Shown: positions 1 through 8,858 of the stretch, one piece after another | How the letters are laid out: every line of letters starts with the position of its first letter | Position numbering within the stretch: position 1 is the first letter of the stretch | Origin: Massilia mucilaginosa | GTDB taxonomy: Bacteria > Pseudomonadota > Gammaproteobacteria > Burkholderiales > Burkholderiaceae_D | DNA length: 32,088 nucleotides | Reading direction: 5' to 3' | NCBI RefSeq assembly: GCF_011682145.1 | Contig: NZ_WHJH01000068.1 | Coordinates: 1 to 32,088 of the forward strand | Position numbers and translations under genes: made by a program | Notes under the pieces: generated by a model | What the model saw: only the letters and a program-made list of their open reading frames with translations | What the model was told of the DNA's origin: nothing | Database searches by the model: none

Positions 1-102
1 AGTAAATCGGTACCACCCCTTCCCATCCCGAACAGGACCGTGAAACGATTTTACGCCGATGATAGTGCTGCAACCAGTGTGAAAGTAGGTCATCGTCAGG
101 CT
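1..102 (+). rRNA. rrf: 5S ribosomal RNA, 3' part (5' end outside window)
   Basis: The sequence carries the bacterial 5S core: GGTACCACCCC, then CCCATCCCGAACAG, then the GTGAAAC and GCCGATGATAGTG segments, and a 3' strand ending in GTCATCGTCAGGC. Roughly the first 15 nt of a usual 115-nt 5S are missing to the left of the window. The 3' end is set by comparison with other betaproteobacterial 5S genes and may be off by one or two bases. A strong terminator follows within 20 bases, so this is the end of an rRNA operon. Confidence 0.95.
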
Positions 103-119
103 AGTTATAAGAGAAAGAC

Positions 120-174
120 CCCGGTAAGCCTAAGCGCGCTCAAGATCGCGCTTAGTGCAAACCGGGTTTTTTTT
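120..174 (+). terminator. Intrinsic terminator of the upstream rRNA operon
   Basis: A long hairpin is visible. The outer arms are CCCGGT (120-125) and ACCGGG (161-166). The inner arms are TAAGCGCG (131-138) and CGCGCTTA (147-154). A run of eight T (167-174) follows immediately. The position just after the 5S rRNA fits the end of the rrn transcript. Confidence 0.93.
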
Positions 175-287
175 CGTCCGCGTTTTCCTCATCCCTCCCA
201 CTTCACACAGCCTTCATTCTCGCTGCACACTGCCGCGCTATCCTGATTCCACTGGCAATGCTGCCGATTTTTGGAACAAGGTAAAAA

Positions 288-1283
288 GTGAAAATACGAT
301 CGATCCTGAAACGGCGCCGCCTGATGGCCTGCCTGGCGCTCTTGCTGCTCGCTGCCGCCGGTGTTTGCTGGTTCATCTGGGAGCGCAACGGGGCCTACGG
401 ATTCAACGTGCTATGGCGCCGCGGCGGCACCTACTGGGTCAATGTCGAACCCGACGATCCGCGCCTGTCGCCCGGGATGCGGGTTGCGCTCACTGTGCCG
501 GCACCCAAGGCGACGTCGGGGCCGATGAGCTGGCAGGAACGCGAAAAAGGATTCGAGGTGGCCGAGTTGCCGGTCATGGTCGATGGCCGCGAGGTCGACA
601 GTATCCTGCTGGCGCGTATCGATCCCGCGCAGTATCGCTTTGTCGTGCGCAATGCGCCGGCCGGTGACAAGGGCATCGATGAATGGGAGCGCGCCGTGCC
701 GCAAGCGCGCCTGATCGTCAACGGCAGTTTTTTCGGCCTCAAAGGCTTGCCCGACACGCCTTTCATCAGCGAGGGAACGGTGATGGGGCCGAGCCGCTAC
801 AACGCCCGCGCCGGCGCCTTCGTGGCCGATGAACATGGCGCCGGCGTCACGGATCTGCGCGATGGCAACTGGCAACAGGCACTCGCCGGGGCCACCAACG
901 CCATGGTCTCCTATCCACTCCTGATCGGGGACGATGGACAGACCCACGTGAAAACCGACAGCCGCTGGCTGGCCAACCGCAGCTTCATCGCCCAGGACCG
1001 GCAGGGGCGCATCGTCATCGGTACCACCAAGGACGCATTCTTCTCGCTGGCGCGGCTCGCGGTCTTCTTGAAGGAGTCGCCGCTCGACCTGAAAGTCGCG
1101 CTGAACCTCGATGGCGGACCGCTGGCGTGCCAGAGCGTGCGTTTTCCCGGTTACGAGCGCAAGCTGTACGCTTTGTGGGAGTCGCAGATGGTGGACGATC
1201 AGGTCAAACTGCTCAGATGGCCAATGAGTGACGCGACCTGGGCGATGGCAATCGTGCTGACCGTGGAGCCGAAGAACGACTAG
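288..1283 (+). CDS. Phosphodiester glycosidase-like protein (NAGPA/DUF2233 family), membrane-anchored
   Basis: A 331-residue protein with a GTG start, chosen because AAGG lies about six bases upstream and because it gives a basic N-terminus (KIRSILKRRR). A single hydrophobic segment follows at about 13-31, so it is probably anchored in the inner membrane with the domain in the periplasm. Family-like motifs are NGSFF (145-149), SRYNARAGAF (169-178), RSFIAQDRQGRIVIGTT (231-247) and NLDGGPLAC (273-281). These match the NAGPA/DUF2233 fold, whose members cleave or bind sugar phosphodiesters. The natural substrate here is unknown. ATG at codon 13 is an alternative start, but it would remove the basic region. 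The gene sits alone between the rRNA terminator and jetA, and no functional link to either is visible. Confidence 0.8.
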   Translation: MKIRSILKRRRLMACLALLLLAAAGVCWFIWERNGAYGFNVLWRRGGTYWVNVEPDDPRLSPGMRVALTVPAPKATSGPMSWQEREKGFEVAELPVMVDGREVDSILLARIDPAQYRFVVRNAPAGDKGIDEWERAVPQARLIVNGSFFGLKGLPDTPFISEGTVMGPSRYNARAGAFVADEHGAGVTDLRDGNWQQALAGATNAMVSYPLLIGDDGQTHVKTDSRWLANRSFIAQDRQGRIVIGTTKDAFFSLARLAVFLKESPLDLKVALNLDGGPLACQSVRFPGYERKLYALWESQMVDDQVKLLRWPMSDATWAMAIVLTVEPKND

Positions 1284-1343
1284 CGCCGGCGCCCCGATCT
1301 TTGGTGGTAGAGTGTCGGTCACGCCGAACCACTTCCCATAGCG

Positions 1344-2780
1344 ATGGACTACCAGCAACTCGTAACGCAGCGGCGCACGCATCCCGCATGGCGCCTGCTC
1401 GCCGCCGACAACGCCGCGATGATCGCGAGCTTCCTGCACGCGAGTTTCATCGCGCCGAACCAGCGCACCATCGGCCGCCAGCAACTGGCCTCGCAACTGG
1501 ACGATCACCTCTATCATCTGCACCAGGGCGCCGGCGAGATTGTGTTCCCGAAAGCCGCCACCGCCTACCTGGACGACTGGGCTTCCGACGAACGCGGCTG
1601 GCTGCGCAAATACTACCCGCCGGGCGACGACGAGGCGCACTACGACCTCGCCTCGGCCACCGAGCAGGCGCTCGAATGGCTCAAGAACCTCGGCCAGCGC
1701 AGCTTCATCGGCACCGAGTCGCGCCTGATGACGGTCTTCGACCTGCTGCACCAGATCGTCGACGGCAGCGAACTCGATCCGCGCGCGCGCATCGCCGAGC
1801 TCAAACGCCGCAAGGCCGACATCGACGTCGAGATCGCCGAGATCGGCGCCGGCCAATTCGCCCTGATGGACCCGACCCAGGTGCGCGAGCGCTTCCTGCA
1901 AATGGCCGCCACCGCGCGCGACCTGCTGTCGGACTTCCGCGCGGTCGATACCAACTTTCGCACGCTCGACCGCCAGGTGCGCGAACACATCGCCACCTGG
2001 GACGGCAGCAAGGGCGAACTGCTGCAAGCGATCTTCGGCCAGCGCGACATGATCGCCGACACCGATGAAGGGCGCAGCTTCCGCGCCTTCTGGGACCTCT
2101 TGATGTCGCCGTCGCGCCAGGACGAACTTACCAGCCTGCTCGACGCGGTGCTCAAGCTCGGCCCGGTGCGCGAGCTCCAGCCGGACGCTCGCCTGCAGCG
2201 CATCCACTATGACTGGCTCGAAGCGGGCGAAGTCACCCAGCGCACCGTCGCGCGCCTGTCCGAGCAGCTGCGGCGCTACCTGGACGACCAGGCCTGGCTG
2301 GAAAACCGCCGCATCATGCAGCTGATCCGCGACATCGAACAGAAAGCCCTGGCCCTGCGCGGCGAGGTCGACGAACGCGCCTTCATGGAGATCGACGACG
2401 CCGCGCCTTCGCTGGGCCTGTCGATGGACCGCACCCTGTACAATCCGCCGTTCAAGCCGAAGATCACGCAGCAGATCGTCAGCGACGACGGCGTCGAGAT
2501 CGCGTCCGACGCGCTGTTCGAACAGATTTACGTGGACCAGCTGCGCCTGATGTCGAACATCCGGCGCGCGCTGCAGACGCGCCAGCAAGTCTCGCTCGGC
2601 ACCCTGGCGCGCGAGTATCCGATCCAGCAGGGCCTGGCCGAACTGGCCACCTACCTCAAGCTGGCCACCCAGGACATGCGCGCCGCCATCGACGACAATC
2701 AGTCCGAAACGCTGGACTGGCTCGACGACAGCGGGCGCCGACGCCAGGCCACGCTCCCTCTTATCATTTACGCGGCATGA
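1344..2780 (+). CDS. jetA: Wadjet protein JetA (DUF3375, MksF-like kleisin subunit)
   Basis: A 478-residue protein recognised as a DUF3375 member from its overall sequence and from its place as first gene of a jetABCD set. In type I Wadjet, JetA is the kleisin-like subunit that bridges the heads of the SMC ATPase JetC and binds JetB. It is cytoplasmic and mostly helical, with a charged central part (about 150-200 and 300-350) suggesting coiled helices. The length is usual for the family. No strong Shine-Dalgarno sequence precedes the ATG, and no clear promoter is visible in the 60 bases after the preceding gene. The stop codon overlaps the jetB start (ATGA), so JetA and JetB are probably translationally coupled. 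Confidence 0.93.
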   Translation: MDYQQLVTQRRTHPAWRLLAADNAAMIASFLHASFIAPNQRTIGRQQLASQLDDHLYHLHQGAGEIVFPKAATAYLDDWASDERGWLRKYYPPGDDEAHYDLASATEQALEWLKNLGQRSFIGTESRLMTVFDLLHQIVDGSELDPRARIAELKRRKADIDVEIAEIGAGQFALMDPTQVRERFLQMAATARDLLSDFRAVDTNFRTLDRQVREHIATWDGSKGELLQAIFGQRDMIADTDEGRSFRAFWDLLMSPSRQDELTSLLDAVLKLGPVRELQPDARLQRIHYDWLEAGEVTQRTVARLSEQLRRYLDDQAWLENRRIMQLIRDIEQKALALRGEVDERAFMEIDDAAPSLGLSMDRTLYNPPFKPKITQQIVSDDGVEIASDALFEQIYVDQLRLMSNIRRALQTRQQVSLGTLAREYPIQQGLAELATYLKLATQDMRAAIDDNQSETLDWLDDSGRRRQATLPLIIYAA

Positions 2781-3385
2781 ACCCTGAACCGACCACTCCC
2801 AACGACCAGAACCGCCTCGGCCAGCTGCTGGTAGCGCTGTTCCAGGCGGTGCTGTACCGCGACACCGACGGCGCCCTGTGGCAGGCGCTGATGGATCTGC
2901 AGGCGCGCGTGCGCGACTACGCCGCCACCATCGGCCTCGAACTCATTCTCGACGACGCCGAAGGCTACGCCTACCTGCGCCAGCGCCCCGCCGTGGCGGG
3001 CGAACCCGAGCTGCCACGCCTGGTCGCGCGGCGCCAGCTCAGTTACCCGGTCAGCCTGATCCTGGCCCTGCTGCGCAAGAAGCTGGCCGAATTCGACGCC
3101 ACCGGCGGCGAGACGCGCCTGGTCGTCGACCGCGACCAGATCGCCGAACAGGTGCGCCTGTTCCTGCCCCAGACCGGCAACGAAGCACGTCTGCTCGACC
3201 GCATGGATGCGCACCTGAACAAAGTCGTGGAACTGGGCTTTCTGCACCGCCTGCGCGGCCAGGAGAACCAGTTCGAAGTGCGCCGCATCCTCAAGGCGTT
3301 TGTGGACGCCCAGTGGCTGGCCGACTTCGAGCAGCGCCTTGCCGGCTACGCCGCCCACGCCGCCAGCGGGGAGGAGGAGGCATGA
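2777..3385 (+). CDS. jetB: Wadjet protein JetB (DUF4194, MksE-like subunit)
   Basis: A 202-residue protein matching DUF4194 in size, composition and position. In Wadjet complexes JetB forms dimers that bind the kleisin JetA and shape the DNA-holding compartment, like MukE/MksE in condensins. The sequence shows the expected compact winged-helix-like layout, with the segment RRQLSYPVSLILALLRKKLAEF at about 86-107 and a C-terminal half rich in RLL/LG helices (DRMDAHLNKVVELGFLHRL). It ends in an acidic tail (GEEEA). The start overlaps the jetA stop and the stop overlaps the jetC start by ATGA. A GGAGGAGG run lies within the last codons and probably serves as the ribosome binding site for jetC. 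Confidence 0.93.
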   Translation: MNPEPTTPNDQNRLGQLLVALFQAVLYRDTDGALWQALMDLQARVRDYAATIGLELILDDAEGYAYLRQRPAVAGEPELPRLVARRQLSYPVSLILALLRKKLAEFDATGGETRLVVDRDQIAEQVRLFLPQTGNEARLLDRMDAHLNKVVELGFLHRLRGQENQFEVRRILKAFVDAQWLADFEQRLAGYAAHAASGEEEA

Positions 3386-6300
3386 GCCAGGCGCCCGTGG
3401 TCGACATTCCCGCATTTGACGGCGGCGAGGCGGCGCTGGAGCGCGCCGGTTTCCGGCTGCGCCACTTCGAGGTCTTCAACTGGGGCACCTTCCACGAGCG
3501 CGTCTGGCGCCTGCACCCGGGTGGCGACAACATGCTGCTGACCGGCGACATCGGCTCCGGCAAATCGACCCTGGTCGACGCCATCACCACCTTGCTGGTA
3601 CCGGCCCAGAAGATCGCCTACAACAAGGCGGCCGGCGCCGACGCGCGCGAGCGCAGCTTGCGCACCTACGTCATGGGTCACTACAAATCCGAGCGCGGCG
3701 AAACCGGCCTGGCCGCGCGCGCCGTCGCCCTGCGCGATCACAACAGCTACTCGGTGATCCTCGGCGTATTCCACAACGAAGGCTTCGACCAGACCGTCAC
3801 CCTGGCGCAGGTATTCTGGTTCAAGAATCCGCACGGCCAGCCCGAACGTTTTTACGTCGTGGCCGACAGTGCGCTCTCGGTGGCCGAGCACTTCGCCGGC
3901 TTCGGCACCGACATCGCGCAACTGCGCAAGCGCCTGCGCGCGCTGTCCGGCGTCACCCTGCACGAAAGTTTTCCGCCGTATGGGGCCGACTTCCGGCGCC
4001 GTTTCGGCATCGCCAGCGAACAGGCGATGGATCTGTTCCACCAGACGGTGTCGATGAAATCGGTCGGCAACCTGACCGACTTCGTGCGCGACCACATGCT
4101 CGAAGCGTTTCCGGTGGAGGCGCGCATCGGCGCCCTGATCGCCCACTTCGACGACCTCAATCGCGCCCACGAAGCGGTGCTCAAGGCCAAGCTCCAGATC
4201 GAGCAGCTCACGCCCCTGGTGGGCGACTGCGACCGCTACGCGGTGCTGCAGGAACAGGTGCTCGAGCTGCGCGGCTGCCGCGAAGCGCTGCGCCCATGGT
4301 TCGCCCATCTCAAGGGCGAGCTGCTGGAAAAGCGCATCGGCATCCTGCGCTCGGAGCGCGACAAACTGGCCGGGCGCCTTGACCACCTGAAGGAAGAGAA
4401 GCGCAGCCAGATGCTGCGGCGCGACGATATCAGCCAGGCCATCGCGGCCAACGGCGGCAACCGCATCGAGCAAATCAAGGGCGAAATCGCGCGCCTGCAA
4501 GCCACCCGCGACGAACGCACGGCCCGCTCGCGCCAGTACGACGCGCTGGCCGCCGCCGTCGGCTTGCCCGGTGCGGCCGAAGCGAGCATGTTCGACGCCA
4601 ACCGGCGCGCCATCGACGATGGCAAGGCCGGGGCCATCGCGCGCCGCGACGACGCGCAAAACACATTGATGATGGCCGGCGTGAGCCTGCACGAACTGCG
4701 CGACCAGCATGGCGCCATCACCACCGAACTCGAATCGCTGCGCCAGCGCCGCTCCAACATCACCAGCCAGATGCTGGCCCTGCGCGCCGCCCTGTGCGAG
4801 GCGCTGCGCATCGCACCGGATGCCTTGCCCTTCATCGGCGAATTGATCCAGGTGCGCGAGGAAGAACGCGCATGGGAAGGCGCGGCCGAGCGCATGCTGC
4901 ACAGTTTCGGCCTGTCGCTGCTGGTGCCGGAAGCGCACTACGGCGCCGTGGCCGCCTGGGTCGACGCCACCAACCTGGGCAACCGGCTGGTATACTTTCG
5001 CGTACGCGCCAGCGTGACGGCCGACCACCACGGCCTGCACCCCGACGCGCTGGCGCGCAAGCTGGCGATCAAGCCCGATTCGCCGTTCTACGGCTGGATC
5101 GATGCCGAACTGGCGCGCCGCTACGACCACGCCTGCTGCGACACGCTCGACCAGTTCCGCCGCGAGAAGCGCGCCGTGAGCCGCAACGGCCAGGTCAAGG
5201 CAGGCGGCGAACGCCACGAAAAGGATGACCGCCACCGCATCGACGACCGCTCGCGCTACGTGCTCGGGTGGTCGAACGAAGGCAAGATCGCCGCGCTGGC
5301 CAGGCAGGAACGCGACCTGTCCACGCGCATCCAGGTGCATGCGGCAAAGATCGCCTCGGTGAAAGGCGAGGTCGATCGCCAGAACGCCTTGCTGGGCAAC
5401 TGGAATCAACTGGCGACCTACGCCAATTTCGGCGAACTCGATTGGCGCCCGCTCCTGTCCTCCATCGACGCGCTCGAACGCGAACAGGACGCGCTGGCCG
5501 CGTCGTCCGACCTGTTGCGCACCTTGCAGCAGCAGTTCGCCGAACTGACCGCGGCCCAGGCAGTGACCGAAGCGCAGTTCAACAGCGCCACCATCGAGCA
5601 AGCCAGGACGGTCGAGAAGCTGGAGGTGGCCGGCGCCGCCCTGGACGACTGCGCCGCCTTGCTCGAAGCGACGCCGGAGCAGGCGCGCGCGCAGTATTTT
5701 CCGGTGCTCGACGTCTTGCGCGCCGAAGTGCTGGGCGAGCATACGCTGACGGTCGAATCGTGCGACAACCGCGAAAAGGACATGCGCCACGAACTGCAAA
5801 CCCGGATCGACGCCGAGCAAAAGAAAATCGGCGCCCTGCGCGACGCCATCATCGGTGCCATGCGAGACTACACCCATGCCTGGCCGCTGGACGCGCGCGA
5901 GGTCGATGTGGGCATCGGCGCCGCCGCCGAATTCGCCAGGATGCTGGCGGTGCTGCAAGCCGACGACCTGCCGCGCTTCGCCGGGCGCTTCAAGGAACTC
6001 CTCAACGAAAACACCATCCGCGAAATCGCCGGCTTCCAGTCGCAGCTCAAGCGCGAGCGCGAAACCATCCGCGAGCGCATCGACACCATCAACGCCTCGC
6101 TGTACCAGATCGACTACAACCCGAACCGCTACATCGCGCTCGAAGCGGAGAACAATCTCGACGCCGACCTGCGCGACTTCCAGCAAGACTTGCGCAGCTG
6201 CACCGAAGGGGCACTGACCGGATCGGCCGACGAGGAGTACTCGGAAGCGAAGTTCTTGCAGGTCAAACGCATCATCGAACGTTTTCGCGGACGCGAAGGC

Positions 6301-6771
6301 ACGGCCGAGATGGACAAGCGCTGGACGCGCAAGGTCACCGACGTGCGCAACTGGTTCGTGTTCTCGGCCTCCGAGCGCTGGCGCGAGGACGGCCGCGAGC
6401 ACGAACACTACACCGACGCCGGCGGCAAGTCGGGCGGCCAGAAAGAGAAGCTGGCCTACACTGTGTTGGCCGCCAGCCTGGCTTACCAGTTCGGGCTGGA
6501 GTGGGGCGTGGTGCGCTCGCGCTCCTTCCGCTTCGTGGTGATCGATGAAGCCTTCGGGCGTGGATCGGACGAATCGGCGCGCTACGGCCTGGAACTGTTC
6601 AAGCGCATGAACCTGCAACTGCTGATCGTCACGCCGCTGCAAAAGATCCACATTATCGAACCGTACGTATCGGGCCTGGGCTTCGTGCACAGCGAAGAAG
6701 GACGGCAGTCGATGCTGCGCTACCTGACCATCGAACAGTACCAGGCCGAGCGCAGCGCGCGCGCCGCATGA
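3382..6771 (+). CDS. jetC: Wadjet protein JetC, SMC-family ATPase (MksB-like)
   Basis: A 1129-residue SMC-type motor. In Wadjet, JetC dimers extrude DNA loops using ATP, and small circular DNA is then presented to JetD for cutting. The N-terminal head has Walker A GDIGSGKST (55-63). A long heptad-rich region runs from about 290 to 990, interrupted near 490-590 by a globular hinge-like section. The C-terminal head has the ABC signature SGGQ (1017-1020) and Walker B FVVIDEA (1051-1057; D1055, E1056). All ATPase motifs are intact. The frame stays open upstream of 3382, but the chosen ATG overlaps the jetB stop, follows GGAGGAGG, and starts the conserved region. A much longer N-terminus would lie inside jetB and is not credible. 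Confidence 0.95.
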   Translation: MSQAPVVDIPAFDGGEAALERAGFRLRHFEVFNWGTFHERVWRLHPGGDNMLLTGDIGSGKSTLVDAITTLLVPAQKIAYNKAAGADARERSLRTYVMGHYKSERGETGLAARAVALRDHNSYSVILGVFHNEGFDQTVTLAQVFWFKNPHGQPERFYVVADSALSVAEHFAGFGTDIAQLRKRLRALSGVTLHESFPPYGADFRRRFGIASEQAMDLFHQTVSMKSVGNLTDFVRDHMLEAFPVEARIGALIAHFDDLNRAHEAVLKAKLQIEQLTPLVGDCDRYAVLQEQVLELRGCREALRPWFAHLKGELLEKRIGILRSERDKLAGRLDHLKEEKRSQMLRRDDISQAIAANGGNRIEQIKGEIARLQATRDERTARSRQYDALAAAVGLPGAAEASMFDANRRAIDDGKAGAIARRDDAQNTLMMAGVSLHELRDQHGAITTELESLRQRRSNITSQMLALRAALCEALRIAPDALPFIGELIQVREEERAWEGAAERMLHSFGLSLLVPEAHYGAVAAWVDATNLGNRLVYFRVRASVTADHHGLHPDALARKLAIKPDSPFYGWIDAELARRYDHACCDTLDQFRREKRAVSRNGQVKAGGERHEKDDRHRIDDRSRYVLGWSNEGKIAALARQERDLSTRIQVHAAKIASVKGEVDRQNALLGNWNQLATYANFGELDWRPLLSSIDALEREQDALAASSDLLRTLQQQFAELTAAQAVTEAQFNSATIEQARTVEKLEVAGAALDDCAALLEATPEQARAQYFPVLDVLRAEVLGEHTLTVESCDNREKDMRHELQTRIDAEQKKIGALRDAIIGAMRDYTHAWPLDAREVDVGIGAAAEFARMLAVLQADDLPRFAGRFKELLNENTIREIAGFQSQLKRERETIRERIDTINASLYQIDYNPNRYIALEAENNLDADLRDFQQDLRSCTEGALTGSADEEYSEAKFLQVKRIIERFRGREGTAEMDKRWTRKVTDVRNWFVFSASERWREDGREHEHYTDAGGKSGGQKEKLAYTVLAASLAYQFGLEWGVVRSRSFRFVVIDEAFGRGSDESARYGLELFKRMNLQLLIVTPLQKIHIIEPYVSGLGFVHSEEGRQSMLRYLTIEQYQAERSARAA

Positions 6772-6778
6772 GCGCCGT

Positions 6779-8020
6779 ATGAGCGCAAGCACGCCATGGT
6801 CGACCGCGGCCACGGTCCGCGCCCAGGTGCAGCGGCTGTGGGACGATGGCCGCCTGCTGGCCGCGCGCGCCGGCGGCGAGGCCCTGTTTCCGCTCGAACT
6901 GCGCCTGCGCCAGCCGACCGTGGCGCAAACCGGCGAACGCTTCGAGGAAGTGCGCGCCTGGATCAGGGAACTCGACGCCGGCAGCGCAAGCGCGCGCGGC
7001 TTCGGCTACCGCATCGTCTGGCGCGAGATCAATCACCGCCAGCTCGGGCGCAACCGCATTCCCGACAGCGTGGTGTTCGACAGCGACACCGACGCGCTGC
7101 GCCTGATCGGGCGCCAGCTTGATGCGCGCCGTTTCGACCAGCTTGCCTCCGACACCATCAAGCTGTTCCCGCAACTGGCCGGCTGGCTGGCGCGGCGCGC
7201 GCTGGTGGTGCTGGAGCAAAGCGAGGCGTGGGCACGCATCCTCGCGATCCTGGAATGGTTCGCCGGCCATCCGCGTCCCGGCCTGTACCTGCGCCAGCTC
7301 GACATTGCCGGTGTGGACAGCAAATTCATAGAAACCCGCAAAGCGCTGCTGGCCGAACTGCTCGACCTGGTGCTGCCGTCTGGCGCCATCGATGTGAACG
7401 CGGTTGGTGCGCGCCAGTTCGAAGCGCGTTACGGATTACTGGGCAAACCGGCGCTGCTGCGCTTTCGCGTGCTCGATCCGGCGCATGCCATTGGTGGCCT
7501 GTCGGACCTGGCGGTGCCGCTGGCGCAGTTCGCGGCGCTGCAAACGCAGGTGCGGCGCGTCTTCATCACCGAGAACGAAATCAACGGCCTGGCTTTTCCG
7601 GCGGTAGCGGACGCGATGGTGATTTTTGGCGGCGGTTACGGCGTCGAGCGGCTGGCCGGCGTGGGCTGGCTGGCCACGCGCGAGGTGTTTTACTGGGGCG
7701 ATATCGACACCCATGGCTTCGCGATCCTGGACCGCCTGCGTGCCGGCGTTCCGCACGCGCGCTCGATCCTGATGGACAGCGCGACCCTGATGGCGCACCG
7801 CGCGCTGTGGGGGAAGGAAGACGCCGACAAGCGTTTCAGCGGGCAGCCGTCAAGGCTGGAGCGCGACGAGCTGGCGCTGTTCGAGGCCTTGCGCGACGAT
7901 GTGTTCGGCGAGCGCGTCCGGATGGAGCAGGAGCGCCTGTCGTACGGCTGGGTGCAACAGGCGCTGGCTGCGCCGCGGCCGGCGGCCGAAGAGCGTGCCG
8001 CCGGGCCGGAACTTACTTGA
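6779..8020 (+). CDS. jetD: Wadjet protein JetD, Toprim nuclease (DUF3322/DUF2220)
   Basis: A 413-residue protein with the two-domain JetD layout: an N-terminal DUF3322 region (about 1-195) and a C-terminal Toprim DUF2220 region (about 220-400). Toprim residues are visible as the acidic ITENEING block (E265) and the DxD in YWGDIDTHGF (D308, D310), which bind Mg2+ in relatives. The family-typical EQER motif is at 383-386. JetD is the topoisomerase VI-like nuclease that cleaves plasmid DNA after loop extrusion by JetABC. The start is seven bases after the jetC stop. The nearer ATG at 6768 gives only four codons before a stop. The 3' end overlaps the convergent hydrolase gene by eight bases. Confidence 0.94.
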   Translation: MSASTPWSTAATVRAQVQRLWDDGRLLAARAGGEALFPLELRLRQPTVAQTGERFEEVRAWIRELDAGSASARGFGYRIVWREINHRQLGRNRIPDSVVFDSDTDALRLIGRQLDARRFDQLASDTIKLFPQLAGWLARRALVVLEQSEAWARILAILEWFAGHPRPGLYLRQLDIAGVDSKFIETRKALLAELLDLVLPSGAIDVNAVGARQFEARYGLLGKPALLRFRVLDPAHAIGGLSDLAVPLAQFAALQTQVRRVFITENEINGLAFPAVADAMVIFGGGYGVERLAGVGWLATREVFYWGDIDTHGFAILDRLRAGVPHARSILMDSATLMAHRALWGKEDADKRFSGQPSRLERDELALFEALRDDVFGERVRMEQERLSYGWVQQALAAPRPAAEERAAGPELT

Positions 8021-8858
8021 TCGAAGCGAACAATGCGAGCGCTTTCGCGATCGCCGGTGCCATCATGGATTGGTGATCGCCGCTGACAACCTCATGCTGG
8101 CAGACCGAGGTTTTTGCGACCAGTGCACAAAACTCGGCATTGGTCGCTTTCACCCTCGGATTATTGCTTTCCGAGAAAAGATACAAAGGGGTGTTTACGC
8201 TGTCCGCATAGAGATAGGGATTGCGGATCTTGCGCTCCCTCTCGTTGTTTTTATCGAATGGAATGCTTCTGAAATGGTCGATCCATTCGAGCAGGCGGGG
8301 ATATCCACTGAGCGAGACGCTGGCCTTGAATGGCGATTGCATTTGCGCCACCAGGACAGCAAGGCTGCCCCCCACACTGTGACCCATCACAAAAATACGG
8401 TTTTTGTCGACCCCGGGAACGGCCGCCAGATAGCGGCCTGCTGCAATAGCGTCATCGACTTCGCCGCCGAAGAGCTCGAAATTGCCCGGGTTGCCATTTT
8501 CGCCCCGCAGGCGTGGCATCAGCAGAATATAGCCGGCATCGACAAGGGCCTTGGCCGCGTCCCAGTCGTCCTCCCCGAAAGAGAATCCCCCATGCAAAAA
8601 GACGACTGCCGGTGCGAGCTTCGTCGTTGGCGCCGATGTCGACATCCACGCTGCTAACTGCAAAGGTCCGGACTGGTAGCCGACCTCTTTGACGCCGGCG
8701 GGAGCTCGCAGCGCTGCGAAGTCCTGAGGGGCTTTTGCCGACACGGTAAGCCGGGTGGAGTACGCCTGGCGCGCATCTCCCAGGGTGCCCGCCATTGACG
8801 CCGAGGAAAAGGCAAGCAAGGCAAAAGCGAGGTGTTGCTGGATCAATTTCATAGCCAT
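8013..8858 (-). CDS. Exported alpha/beta hydrolase (dienelactone hydrolase / S9 peptidase-like)
   Basis: A 281-residue protein with a probable signal peptide (1-23, ending SSASMA before Gly24). The mature part is an alpha/beta hydrolase. HGG at 89-91 fits the oxyanion-hole strand, GHSVGG (159-164) is the nucleophile elbow with Ser161, and the late His262 in SGDHQSM fits the triad. The acid residue is less certain. The family includes dienelactone hydrolases, acetyl xylan esterase-like enzymes and S9 peptidases, so the substrate cannot be assigned. Two in-frame ATGs (8858 and 8852) are possible. Neither has a strong Shine-Dalgarno sequence, and both leave the signal peptide intact. The gene is convergent with jetD and is probably not part of the Wadjet system. 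Confidence 0.85.
   Translation of the reverse strand: MAMKLIQQHLAFALLAFSSASMAGTLGDARQAYSTRLTVSAKAPQDFAALRAPAGVKEVGYQSGPLQLAAWMSTSAPTTKLAPAVVFLHGGFSFGEDDWDAAKALVDAGYILLMPRLRGENGNPGNFELFGGEVDDAIAAGRYLAAVPGVDKNRIFVMGHSVGGSLAVLVAQMQSPFKASVSLSGYPRLLEWIDHFRSIPFDKNNERERKIRNPYLYADSVNTPLYLFSESNNPRVKATNAEFCALVAKTSVCQHEVVSGDHQSMMAPAIAKALALFASIK

Noticed and set aside
411-2588. Very long minus-strand open frame (725 codons) opposite the glycosidase-like gene and jetA
   Set aside because: It is antisense to two well-supported genes, has no recognisable domain, and is explained by GC-rich codon use that leaves the opposite frame free of stops.
2878-3381. Possible N-terminal extension of jetC through jetB
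   Set aside because: The extension is low-complexity Arg/Pro/Ala sequence in the wrong frame of jetB. The ATG at 3382 follows a strong ribosome binding site and starts the conserved head domain.
3346-6813. 1155-codon minus-strand open frame opposite jetC
   Set aside because: Its composition (repetitive Ala/Arg/Gln/Val/Gly) is that of a shadow frame. jetC on the + strand has all SMC ATPase motifs.
1344-8020. Wadjet genes as a recent mobile island
   Set aside because: No integrase, transposase, target repeats or tRNA site is visible, and base composition looks like the surroundings. Transfer cannot be claimed from this window alone.
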